Notes: generated by a model not told the origin, from the letters alone. Counted from the stretch's first letter, positions 8,200-17,175 are shown. The stretch is 56,204 bases of DNA from OLB7 sp966250335 (GCA_966250335.1 CBINGZ010000040.1:1-56204); one strand, 5' to 3'. A program made the numbers and translations.

Positions 8200-9279
8200 C
8201 TACCAGAGCCGGAGCCCGAACTTCAGGAGCGCCGTGTGGGCTCTGTTCGTGTTCTGTATGAAGAATTTATCGGGATTGTTCGTTTCCTCGGGAGGGCATG
8301 TCGGGCAGGGCGTGCGGAGATTCAATCTCAGATAGCGATATGCCAGACTGAGGGTCAGCGCATCGGTGAGCGGGAGGCCCGCCCCGGCGCCGAGAAAATA
8401 CTCGCCGTATTCGTCGGGATTGACGGAGGGGTTCTTTCCGGCCCCATCGAACCCGGTGCTGAAGATCATTCCCCCTTCGACGAAGAGGAAGGGACGGAAG
8501 GGCGCGGCGGTGATCCGTTTCTGGCGGACCAGATCGACGGTGGAATCGCGCACCCCGAAGCTTTCCATCTCCACATACTCCTCGCCCGGTCCCGGCGTCG
8601 CCGGTTCGGTGGGGAGTCTGAACCGGCACGGGCCGGGGATGAAGTCCATTGCGGTCTCCACGCGCTCGGCGCCGGCGATATCCCAGCGGAGATGTCCCTG
8701 AACGGGGATGCGTGTTCTCCCTCCCTCGACGCTGACGCCCCCCCCGACGGCGAACGTGAGGTTGTTGGCAAGATCGAACGGCGATATAAGCAACTCAGCG
8801 CCGTAGTAGATGCTGTTGAAGCCGATCTCGCGCGTCGACTCGTCGGAGCCGCCGTAGCCGGCAAGCCCGGTGATCTCGAAGAGTCCCGGTGTTACGGGCT
8901 TCACGCCGCTCTCCAGGTAGAACTCCCTGGCGGGGTAGACCGGGATCAGGAGCGGCTGTCCGCCGATGCCGATGCCGGCCATGCTGAACGCCTCGACATC
9001 CTGGATGCTCACCGTCGTGTCGGCGCAGCCGCGCTCGGTACGGTATGTCAGCACAAGTCCCTGTTCCTCGCGCCCGTACATCTCGATCACCGTCCGCTTC
9101 GCTGAAAGACAGCGGCGCAGCGGCGGCGCGGCGCGGAAGATCACATCCATGGTGCTGTCGCGCGTGCCGCGTGCGGCAGGCGGAGGGCATTCACGGCAGT
9201 TCTCCGGCGTCTGAGCGAAGGTCGTCGAGATCGCGGGGGGAAGAAGGAGGAGGAGAAGTACGGCGAGAAAAAACTTCAT
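8200..9279 (-). CDS. outer-membrane beta-barrel protein
   Basis: 359 residues with a clear signal peptide (MKFFLAVLLLLLLPPAISTTFAQ). After a Cys-containing N-terminal region, the sequence from ~residue 150 alternates Gly-rich aromatic beta strands (LAGYGGSDESTREIGFNSIY, YFLGAGAGLPLTDALTLSLA) and ends LLKFGLRLW; a C-terminal aromatic residue is the usual barrel insertion signal. A 39-residue stretch around CRFRLPTEPATPGPGEE looks like an extracellular loop. It is first in the minus-strand cluster and has a well-formed promoter upstream (9329-9359). No specific substrate can be named. Confidence 0.75.
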   Translation of the reverse strand: MKFFLAVLLLLLLPPAISTTFAQTPENCRECPPPAARGTRDSTMDVIFRAAPPLRRCLSAKRTVIEMYGREEQGLVLTYRTERGCADTTVSIQDVEAFSMAGIGIGGQPLLIPVYPAREFYLESGVKPVTPGLFEITGLAGYGGSDESTREIGFNSIYYGAELLISPFDLANNLTFAVGGGVSVEGGRTRIPVQGHLRWDIAGAERVETAMDFIPGPCRFRLPTEPATPGPGEEYVEMESFGVRDSTVDLVRQKRITAAPFRPFLFVEGGMIFSTGFDGAGKNPSVNPDEYGEYFLGAGAGLPLTDALTLSLAYRYLRLNLRTPCPTCPPEETNNPDKFFIQNTNRAHTALLKFGLRLW

Positions 9280-9328
9280 AGGCGAATACCGCTGAACGTG
9301 AGCAGGCCGCCGTCGGCGTCGATCACTG

Positions 9329-9359
9329 CAAACCTACCTCTGCCGTCGCGATTAACAAA
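9329..9359 (-). promoter_or_regulatory. Bacteroidota-type promoter for the 9279-3825 cluster
   Basis: On the minus strand TTTG (9359-9356) is followed after 19 bases by TAGGTTTG (9336-9329), an exact fit to the TTTG-N19-TAnnTTTG promoter of Bacteroidota. It lies 50 bases before the start codon at 9279. Confidence 0.6.
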
Positions 9360-9417
9360 ACGATTTGCGGCAGGGGGGCGTGCTCACGTCCGGCGTCGAT
9401 GAGGGGAGAGCGCTCCG

Positions 9418-9984
9418 CTACTTGCGGAGCGTCTCCTCCACTTTCCTGTCGAGTGCGTCGCCGCGCAGACCGTAGGCGACCACCACACCGTTCCGATCGA
9501 TCACGAATGTTTCCGGAATCGCCACGACGCCGTAGCGGTAGGCGGCCGAATACTGGTCGTCACGGTCGTGGACGTGGGCCCAGTCCATGCCGTTCTCCAC
9601 GACGAAGTTCTTCCAGGCGTTGACGTCGAAGTCGGCGGAGACCCCGACGAGCGCGAACTCCTGATTGCGATATTTCGACCAGAGCGCCTTCAGTTCGGGG
9701 AGCGCCTCGATGCAGGGGGGACACCAGGTCGCCCAGAAGTCGAGCACCACGACCTTGCCGCGGAACTGCTCGGGGGCGATCGTGTTGCCGGTCGGATCGG
9801 GGAGCGAGAAGGTCGGCGCGGTCGAGCCGATCTTCGCTCCGTCGACCGGGACCAGGACCCCGACAGGCTCATCGGGGCGCTGCTGGCATGCGGTCATGCA
9901 GAGGGATGCCGCAAGAATCGTCAGGATGACGGAACGCCGTCTCGGGCGTCCGGCACGAGAGCGCGTACGAAGTAGGGATATCAT
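9418..9984 (-). CDS. TlpA-family thiol-disulphide oxidoreductase lipoprotein
   Basis: 188 residues from ATG 9984, chosen because it gives a signal peptide ending in a lipobox (LCMTAC, Cys33); the frame stays open upstream to 10323 but there it overlaps the next gene antisense-like in composition. The rest is a TlpA/ResA/AhpC-TSA thioredoxin domain: GSTAPTFSLPDPTGNTIAPE, then VVVLDFWATWCPPCIEALPE with the active-site pair Cys88/Cys91, and VAIPETFVIDRNGVVV with the cis-Pro. Such proteins reduce periplasmic disulphides, often in cytochrome c maturation. No partner gene is adjacent. Upstream, 104 bases separate it from the deoxyhypusine-synthase-like gene on the same strand. Confidence 0.88.
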   Translation of the reverse strand: MISLLRTRSRAGRPRRRSVILTILAASLCMTACQQRPDEPVGVLVPVDGAKIGSTAPTFSLPDPTGNTIAPEQFRGKVVVLDFWATWCPPCIEALPELKALWSKYRNQEFALVGVSADFDVNAWKNFVVENGMDWAHVHDRDDQYSAAYRYGVVAIPETFVIDRNGVVVAYGLRGDALDRKVEETLRK

Positions 9985-10088
9985 GATACGCCTCCACTGA
10001 TATGACGTGTTGCCGACGCCGCCCGCCGGGGAATGGAGAGCGGCGCCGGTGAGATTACGACACTGATCGATGGGGAACAACACAGTTC

Positions 10089-11120
10089 TCAGCTTCCGAT
10101 GCCGAGCCGCTCGAAGAGCCCTGTGGCAAGGAGCGGAAGGGCGATCGTGGCGTCGCACTGTACCTCGGCCGCGACGGCGTGCTCCGAGTATTTCCCCCAG
10201 GAGACCGATTCGGAGATCGTGCATCCGCTCAGTCCTCCCCACGACGGCGAGTCGGTGAAGATCCTGACGGTGCGGTCGTACCCGTGACGTTCGGTCGCTC
10301 CGGTCATCTCCAGCAAAGGCCATGCCTGCTGCGCCCAGTTGCGCGGGACGCCGCCGCCGACGATCAGCGTTCCCCCGCGTTCCTTCTCCAGCAGGCTGTG
10401 GGCGAAGACCTTCACGTCGGCCAGTTCATCGAGCACGATCTTCCAGTCGTTCCGCAGGTTGTACTTGACCAGGTTCAGCGCGTACTCGCTGTCGCTCGTG
10501 GCGCCGCAGTAGATCGGCACGTCATGTCGGGCGGCGGCGGCAAGGATTCCCCGCTTCCCCATCGCGTCCAGCGCCAGACCGGTGATCCTGAAGAGCTCCT
10601 GCGGCCGCACAAGCCACGGCTGGAGCGGGTCGATTCCGTTCTCCTCGAAGTATCGCTTCAGGATAATCTCAAGAAGCATCTCTCCCTGGTGATATCCCTC
10701 CTCCGGGAGAAACGTATCGTAGACGCGATTGATCGAGTGGTGATGCAGTTCCACGTCGTCCACGGAGACGGCCCCCACGAAATGTCCCTGGTTCTCCGGG
10801 TCGGCGTGGTTCACCATCGAGTGGCTCATGTTGGCGCCGGTCGAAACGAGCGCGTCGATGATGCCGTGTTCGATGAACTGCGTGACCACCTCCTCCATTC
10901 CCCCCGGCACCATCGCGCCGGCGAGGGTCATGATGATCATGCACTCCTCGTCGCGCACCATGTTCTCCAGCACGTCGAGGCAGCGGGAGAGGGCGCGCCC
11001 CTGGAACGAGCAGTCGCCGAGCTTCACCAGCAGGTCGTTGACGCCGGTGACCCCTCTGGGGGAGATGGGAGTGATCTTCTTGCGGAGGTATTCCTCCTTG
11101 CTGTATTTGACTTCGCGCAT
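10089..11120 (-). CDS. deoxyhypusine synthase-like protein lacking the catalytic lysine
   Basis: 343 residues from ATG 11120 (an in-frame ATG further up gives a poor N-terminus; AAGGAG lies 12 bases before the chosen start). Family signatures are strong: IIMTLAGAMVPGGMEEVVTQ, IDALVSTGANMSHSMVN (NAD-binding region), IYCGATSDSEYALNLV, LIVGGGVP and ISESVSWGKY. In eukaryotic deoxyhypusine synthase the catalytic Lys follows GGGV-x; here the aligned residue is Arg260 (codon CGC at 10341-10343, GGGVPRNW). Bacteria lack eIF5A, and bacterial homologues are connected with polyamine chemistry such as homospermidine formation. The nearby arginine decarboxylase gene fits that. Without the Lys the usual covalent imine cannot form in the same way, so the reaction is uncertain. 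Confidence 0.85.
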   Translation of the reverse strand: MREVKYSKEEYLRKKITPISPRGVTGVNDLLVKLGDCSFQGRALSRCLDVLENMVRDEECMIIMTLAGAMVPGGMEEVVTQFIEHGIIDALVSTGANMSHSMVNHADPENQGHFVGAVSVDDVELHHHSINRVYDTFLPEEGYHQGEMLLEIILKRYFEENGIDPLQPWLVRPQELFRITGLALDAMGKRGILAAAARHDVPIYCGATSDSEYALNLVKYNLRNDWKIVLDELADVKVFAHSLLEKERGGTLIVGGGVPRNWAQQAWPLLEMTGATERHGYDRTVRIFTDSPSWGGLSGCTISESVSWGKYSEHAVAAEVQCDATIALPLLATGLFERLGIGS

Positions 11121-11183
11121 GATGAGTTCTGTCTCCTTCTGAATGACGTCCCGGCCGGGGCCGGACCCGGCGCCCGGATCGGG

Positions 11184-11191
11184 CAAATGTA
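11184..11191 (-). promoter_or_regulatory. possible -7 box for the deoxyhypusine synthase-like gene
   Basis: TACATTTG on the minus strand fits TAnnTTTG and lies 63 bases before the start codon at 11120. No clear TTG lies 19-21 bases further upstream, so this is a half-supported site. Confidence 0.3.
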
Positions 11192-11342
11192 CGGTTTGCG
11201 GCGATTATCAGGTCGGGAAAGAGGGGAGAGAGGGAACGGGCGAGCCGGTCGGCCGGTGAGAATATTCCGGGGATGCTGTGTCTATACCGCGAAGCGGCTT
11301 CTGGAGAAGCGCTCCCCCTATCCACGAACGCGCAGGTACATC

Positions 11343-12044
11343 ATGCCGATCCATCCTCTCTCCGCATGCCGACCGGCCCTTCCCCCTCCGCCGGAGGGTC
11401 GTTTATCGGACGCACCGCTCCTCTACGTCATCCACCGCTCCTCCTCCTCCGGCGGGCGCGGCGGCGCGAATCGGGCCGCATTGGGGGGCCTGCTGCGCAC
11501 GTTGCGGCAGGCGACCGGTGAGATCAAGGCGATCTTCATCTGCGACGGACTTGTCTCCGGCGAACGATTGGAGACCATGGCAACGTACGGCGAGGCGGTG
11601 CCGCTGCATGGTGTCGGCGAGGCGGAGACATATCGGATTGCGCTCAAGATCGGACTGGCGCTGCCGCAGGAGTCGCTGGTCTGCATCCTGGATGAGGATA
11701 TCGTGCTGGAGGAAGGGGAGATGGAGAGGCTGTTCGATATGTTCGCGCTGGAACCGGATACCGATTATGTCGTGCTGGGTGGTATCGGCGCGAGAGGAGG
11801 CGCCACCCCGTTCGCGGCCCCGGCGGCACGGCTGCGCGACGATTACATGCTCCACCTCCTCGGCTCGCTCGGTCCCCGCTGGCTGCACGGGGCAGTCTGG
11901 GGAATGCTTTCCAGACTGCGCCGGATCAGGAACCTGACGAGGCTGAGGTCTCCGGAGCCGTGTACCGGCTCCTTCTCCCATTCCCTCGTTCAGGGATGGA
12001 GAAGGGGGGCGCTGAAGGCGCCGACGCTGGGACCGCAGGGCTGA
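11343..12044 (+). CDS. putative glycosyltransferase-like protein
   Basis: 233 residues from ATG 11343. The N-terminal half reads like a Rossmann-type GT-A fold: LLYVIHRSSSS, then GEIKAIFICDGLVSGERLET, and SLVCILDEDIVLEEGEMERL, where the ILDEDIVL block sits where a GT-A enzyme has its metal-binding DxD. Next comes YVVLGGIGARGG and a predicted helix, RLRDDYMLHLLGSLGPRWLHG. The match is to a fold pattern, not to a recognised family, and the C-terminal 30 residues look disordered. It is alone on the plus strand between two minus-strand genes and ends before a shared hairpin terminator. A hypothetical protein is the safe call. Confidence 0.55.
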   Translation: MPIHPLSACRPALPPPPEGRLSDAPLLYVIHRSSSSGGRGGANRAALGGLLRTLRQATGEIKAIFICDGLVSGERLETMATYGEAVPLHGVGEAETYRIALKIGLALPQESLVCILDEDIVLEEGEMERLFDMFALEPDTDYVVLGGIGARGGATPFAAPAARLRDDYMLHLLGSLGPRWLHGAVWGMLSRLRRIRNLTRLRSPEPCTGSFSHSLVQGWRRGALKAPTLGPQG

Positions 12045-12062
12045 GCATGCGGGAATAACGAG

Positions 12063-12097
12063 GCAGGCCCCTTCGAAAAATATCCGAAAGGGCCTGC
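12063..12097. terminator. bidirectional hairpin terminator
   Basis: gcaggccccttcg / cgaaagggcctgc form a 13-bp stem with one mismatch around a nine-base A-rich loop. It lies between convergent genes ending at 12044 and 12133. There is no strong T tract on either side. Confidence 0.6.
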
Positions 12098-12132
12098 GAT
12101 ATGAATTCCGATTGTATTGATCTGCGAGATGG

Positions 12133-14181
12133 TTACTCGCTCTTGTTCTCCTCGTTCTCCACGTCCGGCGCCGCTTCCCAGAAATTGTAGTACGTATACT
12201 CCTTCAGTCCCTTGGCGTAGAGCTCGGCGAAGGCGACCCCCTGGGTGGGGCGAAGGCTCTTGGAGCGGACCTTCTCGCGGATCAGGGCGTCCATCCGGCT
12301 CTTGAGGTCGTTCGGGAAGTACTGGACCAGCGAGAGCGCCTCCAGCACCGTGGTCCCCGGGATATACTTCTCGATGTAGAAGTTCCCCGGTTCCTCCTCG
12401 TCGGCGTAGACATGGACCTCGTTGACCCGCCCGAAGAGGTTGTGCATATCCCCCAGAATATCCTGGTACGCTCCGGTCAGGAAGACGCCGAGGTAATACT
12501 GCTCGCCGTCGACCGGATGGAGCTGAAGGTAGCTGACCTCGCCGTCGTCGCTGATGAACTGGTCGACCTTGCCGTCGGAATCGCAGGTGATATCGACCAG
12601 CGTTCCGCGACGGGTCGGCTGCTCGTTCAGCCGGTGGATCGGCATGATCGGGAAGAGCTGGTCGATCGCCCAGTGGTCGAGCATGCTCTGGAAGACCGAG
12701 AAGTCGCAGAGGTACTGATCCACCAGAAGCTCCTCCACATGATAGAGATCGGAGGGGAGCGATTCCGGGTCCAGGACGTTCATCGCCTTGTTCAGGTGCT
12801 GCATGATCGCCCAGAAGAGCTGTTCGGTCTTCCCCTTGTCCTCCAGCGAGAGATAGCCGAGGGAGAAGAGCAGATCCGCCTCACGGCGCTTTTCAATCGC
12901 GTCATGATAGATTTCGAGGTAGCGCGCCTTCCGCTGTCCCTTGCCGGTCTTCCCTCTGGAGCCGTTCTCGGAGAGCATCAGCAGGCTGTCGTGCAGCTCG
13001 CGGACGACCGGTTGATCGGTTTCCGAGACATCGGGAAGACGGTCCGGGACGTTCTTCTTGGTGGCGCTGAGGACGCCGACGATCAGCACCGAATGGTGCG
13101 CGGTCAGGGCTCGGCCGCTTTCGGAGACGATGATCGGGTGGGGGACCTCCTCGATATCGCACACCTCCTTGATGGTGTAGACCACGCCGTTGACATACTC
13201 CTGGAGCGTGTAGTTGATGCTCTGCTCCAGCCCCGCCTCCGGCGAATCGTAGTTGATGCCGAGTCCGCCGCCGACGTCGATATACTTCACCCCCAGCCCC
13301 ATCTTATGGAGCTTGGCGTAGACGCGGCTGATCTCCTTGACCGCCGCCTTCAGCGACATGATATCCTGGATCTGCGATCCGATATGAAAATGGACCAGCT
13401 TGAAGGCGTCGGTCTGTCCCCGTTCCCTCAGGGTGTTGATCAGGCGGAGAACATCGGGGATCGAGACGCCGAACTTGGAGACGTCCCCCCCCGATTCCGC
13501 CCACCGTCCCGTGCCGGAGGCGGCAAGGCGCACCCGGACGCCGAAGCTCGGGGCGATCCCCATCTTGTCCGCCTCGGCCAGAAGCTCCTCGACCTCACGA
13601 TATTTCTCCACGATCGGCAGGATATTCTTGCCGAGCTGCTGGCCGGTGAGGATGGCCCGGAGCATCGTGGTATCCTTGTAGCCGTTGCAGATCAGGAGCA
13701 TGTTGTCCCGCTCCAGATGGGCCAGGGCGGCGAAGAGTTCGGCCTTGGAGCCGCACTCCAGACCGAAGTTGTACGGGGCGCCCGCCTCCATGATCTCCAG
13801 CACCACTTCGTGAAGCTGGTTGACCTTGATCGGATAGACCCCCTGGTAGACGTTCGTGTACTCGAACTCCTCGATCGCGCGGCGGAAACTTTCGTTCAGC
13901 TCGATGACCCGGCGGCGGAGCAGGTCCTGGAACCGGACCAGTACCGGCAGCTCCACCCCACGGTTCCGGATCTCCCGTACCACGTCGAACAGGTCGATCT
14001 CGGTGTTCTCGCCGAACATCGGGCGTATCGCTACGTGACCCTTACGGTTGATCCTGAAATACGGGTAACCCCACTTGTCGATGTTATAGGTGAGGGCTGC
14101 ATCCTCGATCGACCAGTTCGGCCGCTGAGGGGGCTCGTCCGCGAGTTCTGCAGGGGGCTCAACCGTGGTTTCGTGCTTCAT
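12133..14181 (-). CDS. speA: biosynthetic arginine decarboxylase
   Basis: 682 residues, close to the usual ~630-660 for SpeA, with a longer acidic/Pro N-terminus. It converts arginine to agmatine, the first step of the agmatine route to putrescine and spermidine. The PLP lysine is Lys119 in YQGVYPIKVNQ; further family motifs are GLECGSKAELFAAL, LVHFHIGSQIQDI (PLP phosphate and stacking region), YIDVGGGLGINYDSPEAG, and the C-terminal domain DITCDSDGKVDQFI with the active-site CDSDG. A TTG-N19-TAGTTTTG promoter lies 85 bases upstream. Downstream is a hairpin terminator. The other polyamine-type gene (10089-11120) is on the same strand but separated by one plus-strand gene. Confidence 0.96.
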   Translation of the reverse strand: MKHETTVEPPAELADEPPQRPNWSIEDAALTYNIDKWGYPYFRINRKGHVAIRPMFGENTEIDLFDVVREIRNRGVELPVLVRFQDLLRRRVIELNESFRRAIEEFEYTNVYQGVYPIKVNQLHEVVLEIMEAGAPYNFGLECGSKAELFAALAHLERDNMLLICNGYKDTTMLRAILTGQQLGKNILPIVEKYREVEELLAEADKMGIAPSFGVRVRLAASGTGRWAESGGDVSKFGVSIPDVLRLINTLRERGQTDAFKLVHFHIGSQIQDIMSLKAAVKEISRVYAKLHKMGLGVKYIDVGGGLGINYDSPEAGLEQSINYTLQEYVNGVVYTIKEVCDIEEVPHPIIVSESGRALTAHHSVLIVGVLSATKKNVPDRLPDVSETDQPVVRELHDSLLMLSENGSRGKTGKGQRKARYLEIYHDAIEKRREADLLFSLGYLSLEDKGKTEQLFWAIMQHLNKAMNVLDPESLPSDLYHVEELLVDQYLCDFSVFQSMLDHWAIDQLFPIMPIHRLNEQPTRRGTLVDITCDSDGKVDQFISDDGEVSYLQLHPVDGEQYYLGVFLTGAYQDILGDMHNLFGRVNEVHVYADEEEPGNFYIEKYIPGTTVLEALSLVQYFPNDLKSRMDALIREKVRSKSLRPTQGVAFAELYAKGLKEYTYYNFWEAAPDVENEENKSE

Positions 14182-14526
14182 CTGTGTATGTGTGCGAAAG
14201 GATATGCGTCAGAGTGATACCCCGTCCGGTCGGTCTCGACCGGCGGAACCGCCAAAAAAGATGCGCAAAACTAAATCATTACAGAGGACGAGCAATGAAA
14301 GAAATGCGTCCGGGGCCCCGTGTTACGGACTGCATAATAACACCCCGACCGGGGTGAAACGATCCCCCCGCGGGCGGTTCGCGACGCTCTTATTGGTATC
14401 TTGGATGCCCGGTACGGCGGTATGCAGAGATTTTCGGATTTGCGCGGTTCTACCTCCCGTCTATCTTCGCCGCCGTTCCGTTCAGGATCGGCCCCGCGAC
14501 CGTTCCCATGTCTGGTTTCCTAGTTC
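14182..14526. other. divergent intergenic region between speA and the DUF2279-like gene
   Basis: 345 bases holding the speA promoter (14266-14296) and a short perfect palindrome at 14341-14356 (caccccgaccggggtg) that could be an operator or a small hairpin. No clear promoter for the plus-strand gene at 14527 and no gene were found. Confidence 0.4.
14266..14296 (-). promoter_or_regulatory. Bacteroidota-type promoter of speA
   Basis: On the minus strand ATTG (14296-14293) is followed after 19 bases by TAGTTTTG (14273-14266), fitting TTG-N19-TAnnTTTG. The leader to the ATG at 14181 is about 85 bases. Confidence 0.6.
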
Positions 14527-15699
14527 ATGAAGATCATCCATCCCCGTCGGACAGGCTCTTCGATTCAGGCAGTCCTCGTGCTCCTCTGCGCGTTCCTCTG
14601 CATGGCGGTTGCCCCGCGTCGCGCCTCCGGGCAGACGGACGATCCGGTCACCGGTCCCGTTCCTCATCCCGTCGCGCTCGTTTCGGCAGGCCCCGCGAGC
14701 GCCGATTCCCTGACCCGAACCGGAACGGAGGAGTTTCCCGTCGCCGGAACCGACGGCGAGTCGGTGGAAGGTGGAGGGGCGGTGACCTCCCCGGCCGCCT
14801 CCGATTCGTCCGGGGAGACGGAGCCCGAACGGCTGCAGCCGTGGGAGTATACCAACGCCGGGTCGCAGCGCTACACCCTCACCGGCGATATGCCCTACCG
14901 CGAGACCTACATCCAGTCGAGCACCCTGACGATGTTCGGCTCGGCTCTGGTGGGGCTGGCGGCGGGGATCACCTGGTACCAGCAGGCATGGTACCCGGAC
15001 AGCACCAAGGGTCCCTTCAACTTCAAGGTGGACTGGGGCTACTCGCGGCAGTTCGACAAGGTGGGGCATGTGTATGGGGGATGGATGTCCGCCTACTGCA
15101 GTCATGAGGCGGCGATCGCCTCCGGGCTCTCCAAGGAGGACGCGGCGCTCTGGGGGGCGATCGGAGGGCTCTTCTTCCAGACCTTCATCGAGGTGCAGGA
15201 CGGATTCCACAGGAACTACGGCTTCGACTGGACCGATCAGCTCGGCAACACCATCGGCGCGGGCATCTTCTATCTCCAGCGGACCGTCCCGATGCTCCAG
15301 AATTTCGACGTGAAATGGTCGGTGGGCCCCACCGGGCGCGATTCGGCCAGGGAGGCGTCGCAGATCCGCTCGCGGCTGATCGTCGACGACTACGACCGTC
15401 AGAACGTCTGGATCTCGGCCAAGCTGCACAACCTGCTGCCGGAGAGGATGAAGGAGTACTGGCCGAAATGGCTCCAGCTCGCCGTCGGCTACGGGGCCAA
15501 GGATGTGGAACTGACGGGCTACACGGCATATCGCACCGCATATATCTCGCTCGATTACGATCTGGTGGAAATGCTCCCGGATTTCGGCGCGTTCGGGAAC
15601 TGGCTCGTGCAGGGATTGAACGCGTTCCATCTCCCCGCGCCCGCTCTTCAGATCTATCCGACCGTTCAATTCCAACTGTTATATCCGATCCGGCTGTGA
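14527..15699 (+). CDS. DUF2279-like envelope protein
   Basis: 390 residues with a signal peptide (VLLCAFLCMAVAPRRASG) and a low-complexity Pro/Ser/Glu linker to ~residue 110. The conserved part starts at ~135: ALVGLAAGITWYQQAWY, then FDKVGHVYGGWMSAYCSHEA, GAIGGLFFQTFIEVQDGFHR and FDWTDQLGNTIGAG. The K-x-x-H and DxxDxxxNxxG patterns match the DUF2279/YfiM group of small membrane-associated proteins, whose function is not known. The C-terminal half is rich in beta-type aromatic residues and ends LLYPIRL, suggesting an outer-membrane location. The stop codon overlaps the next start (TGATG), so the glycosyltransferase downstream is translationally coupled to it. Confidence 0.65.
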   Translation: MKIIHPRRTGSSIQAVLVLLCAFLCMAVAPRRASGQTDDPVTGPVPHPVALVSAGPASADSLTRTGTEEFPVAGTDGESVEGGGAVTSPAASDSSGETEPERLQPWEYTNAGSQRYTLTGDMPYRETYIQSSTLTMFGSALVGLAAGITWYQQAWYPDSTKGPFNFKVDWGYSRQFDKVGHVYGGWMSAYCSHEAAIASGLSKEDAALWGAIGGLFFQTFIEVQDGFHRNYGFDWTDQLGNTIGAGIFYLQRTVPMLQNFDVKWSVGPTGRDSAREASQIRSRLIVDDYDRQNVWISAKLHNLLPERMKEYWPKWLQLAVGYGAKDVELTGYTAYRTAYISLDYDLVEMLPDFGAFGNWLVQGLNAFHLPAPALQIYPTVQFQLLYPIRL

Positions 15700-16502
15700 T
15701 GACGATCGAGGTTTCCGCCAACGGCATTGATGTGAAGAAGACACCCCTCAGCGATATCGCCCGGCCCCGTATCAGCATCGTGGTGCCGGCGCTCAACGAG
15801 GAGAAGCTGATCGAGGGGACGCTCGCCTGCTTCCCTCCGGAGCTGCGCCGCCGTTTCGGGGCGGAACTGATCGTCAGCGACGGCGGGAGCACCGACCGGA
15901 CCGTGGAGCTGGCCCGGCGGCATGCCGATATCGTCGTGGAGCATACCGAGCCGCGTCGCCAGACGATCGCCGAGGGGAGAAACCGGGGCGCCGAACGGGC
16001 CACCGGGGATCTTCTCTGCTTCATCAACGCCGACACGGTGCCGACCGACCCGGCGGCCTTCATGGAACGCCTCTCCCGCATTGCCGGCGCTCCCCTCTCC
16101 GATACGGGAATCGTCGCCTACGCCTGTCCCGTGGCGATAGCGCCGGAACAGCGGCGGCTCAGCGACACGATCTTCCACACCTTCTTCAACAACTACGTCA
16201 GACTGCTGAACCGGATCGGGCTCGGGATGGGGCGGGGAGAGTGCCAGGTGGTGCTTCGGGCGTCGTTCGAGAAGGTGGGAGGGTACCGGAATCACATGGC
16301 GGCCGGCGAGGATTTCGATCTCTACACCCGCCTTACCCGGCTCGGCAGGATCGGCCACAGCAGCGAGCTTCTCGTCCACGAATCCCCCCGCCGTTTCCGC
16401 CGCTACGGTTATATTCGCGTCCTCTTCCAGTGGACCATGAACGCCCTCTCCGTTATGTTTCTCCGCAGATCTGTCTCTACCGAGTGGGAGCAGATCCGGT
16501 AA
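15699..16502 (+). CDS. glycosyltransferase family 2
   Basis: 267 residues from ATG 15699, which overlaps the preceding stop by one base (TGATG). The GT2 fold is clear: ISIVVPALNEEKLIEGTLAC, ELIVSDGGSTDRTVELA (nucleotide-sugar site), AEGRNRGAERATGDLLCFIN and the metal-binding region FINADTVPTD, then EDFDLYTRLTRLG near residue 215. A hydrophobic stretch with Arg residues (YIRVLFQWTMNALSVMFL) near the end suggests membrane association. It resembles the TIGR04283-type or dolichol-phosphate-like GT2 enzymes; the acceptor cannot be told. Coupling to the DUF2279-like gene suggests a joint role in envelope glycan or lipid modification. Confidence 0.88.
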   Translation: MTIEVSANGIDVKKTPLSDIARPRISIVVPALNEEKLIEGTLACFPPELRRRFGAELIVSDGGSTDRTVELARRHADIVVEHTEPRRQTIAEGRNRGAERATGDLLCFINADTVPTDPAAFMERLSRIAGAPLSDTGIVAYACPVAIAPEQRRLSDTIFHTFFNNYVRLLNRIGLGMGRGECQVVLRASFEKVGGYRNHMAAGEDFDLYTRLTRLGRIGHSSELLVHESPRRFRRYGYIRVLFQWTMNALSVMFLRRSVSTEWEQIR

Positions 16503-16650
16503 CCCGGGGGGCGTCATCCCCTTCCGCGGGCGCTCCGGGCGGCACGATCCGCCGGAATCAGGCGTTTACGGTAATCTCCCACGGAACCGGACTCTCCGCC
16601 CGAGCGGCGGAGAGATCTCAACGGGCTGTTCTTCAACGACAGGGACTGCA

Positions 16651-17151
16651 ATGCGAACACCGAGACTTCTACCGATCCTGGCCCTTGCCGGAATCGCGAT
16701 CGCAATCAACGGCTGCGACGAAAGCTCCGTCGGACCCGGCGTGGGCTCCGGCAACCAGATGGAGGCGAAGATCAACGGCACGGAGGTGACGTTCAAGGTC
16801 GAGCCGGTCATCAACTCCTACGATCCGGTGACCAAGGTCGCCACCTTCGGCGGGACGACGGCGGGGAACCCGGCCCGGGCCCTCACCTTCAGCTTTGCCT
16901 ACGATATCGAGGCGGGCCCCTTCCCGAAGACCTTCAAGGACCCGGCGATCTCGATCACCTACGTGGAGACGTCGCCGGGAGACACGACCATGGCCTTCTG
17001 CGCCACGCTCCAGCAGAACTGCACCTTCACGCTGACCGCGAGCGACGGCAAGATCATCGACGGGACGTTCAGCGCCGTCCTGACCGACGATCGCGATACC
17101 AACAGCAAGATCAACGTCACCGGCGGGACCTTCTCGGCGAAGCTCCGCTGA
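16651..17151 (+). CDS. small lipoprotein, DUF6252-like
   Basis: 166 residues with a lipobox at AINGC (Cys22). The mature part is a single beta-rich domain: NQMEAKINGTEVTFKVEP, then FSFAYDIEAGPFPKTFKDP, TFTLTASDGKIIDGTFSAVL and a final GGTFSAKLR. This order (short strand with 'K-ING', ending 'G-TFSA') is the pattern of DUF6252-type lipoproteins of Bacteroidota, whose role is unknown. It stands alone with a strong hairpin terminator after it. Confidence 0.75.
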   Translation: MRTPRLLPILALAGIAIAINGCDESSVGPGVGSGNQMEAKINGTEVTFKVEPVINSYDPVTKVATFGGTTAGNPARALTFSFAYDIEAGPFPKTFKDPAISITYVETSPGDTTMAFCATLQQNCTFTLTASDGKIIDGTFSAVLTDDRDTNSKINVTGGTFSAKLR

Positions 17152-17175
17152 CCTCTCTTCCCGGGAACAAAGAAA

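Noticed and set aside
9985..10323. N-terminal extension of the TlpA-like protein
   Set aside because: The added 113 residues are Arg/His-rich, overlap the deoxyhypusine synthase-like gene and would hide the lipoprotein signal peptide.
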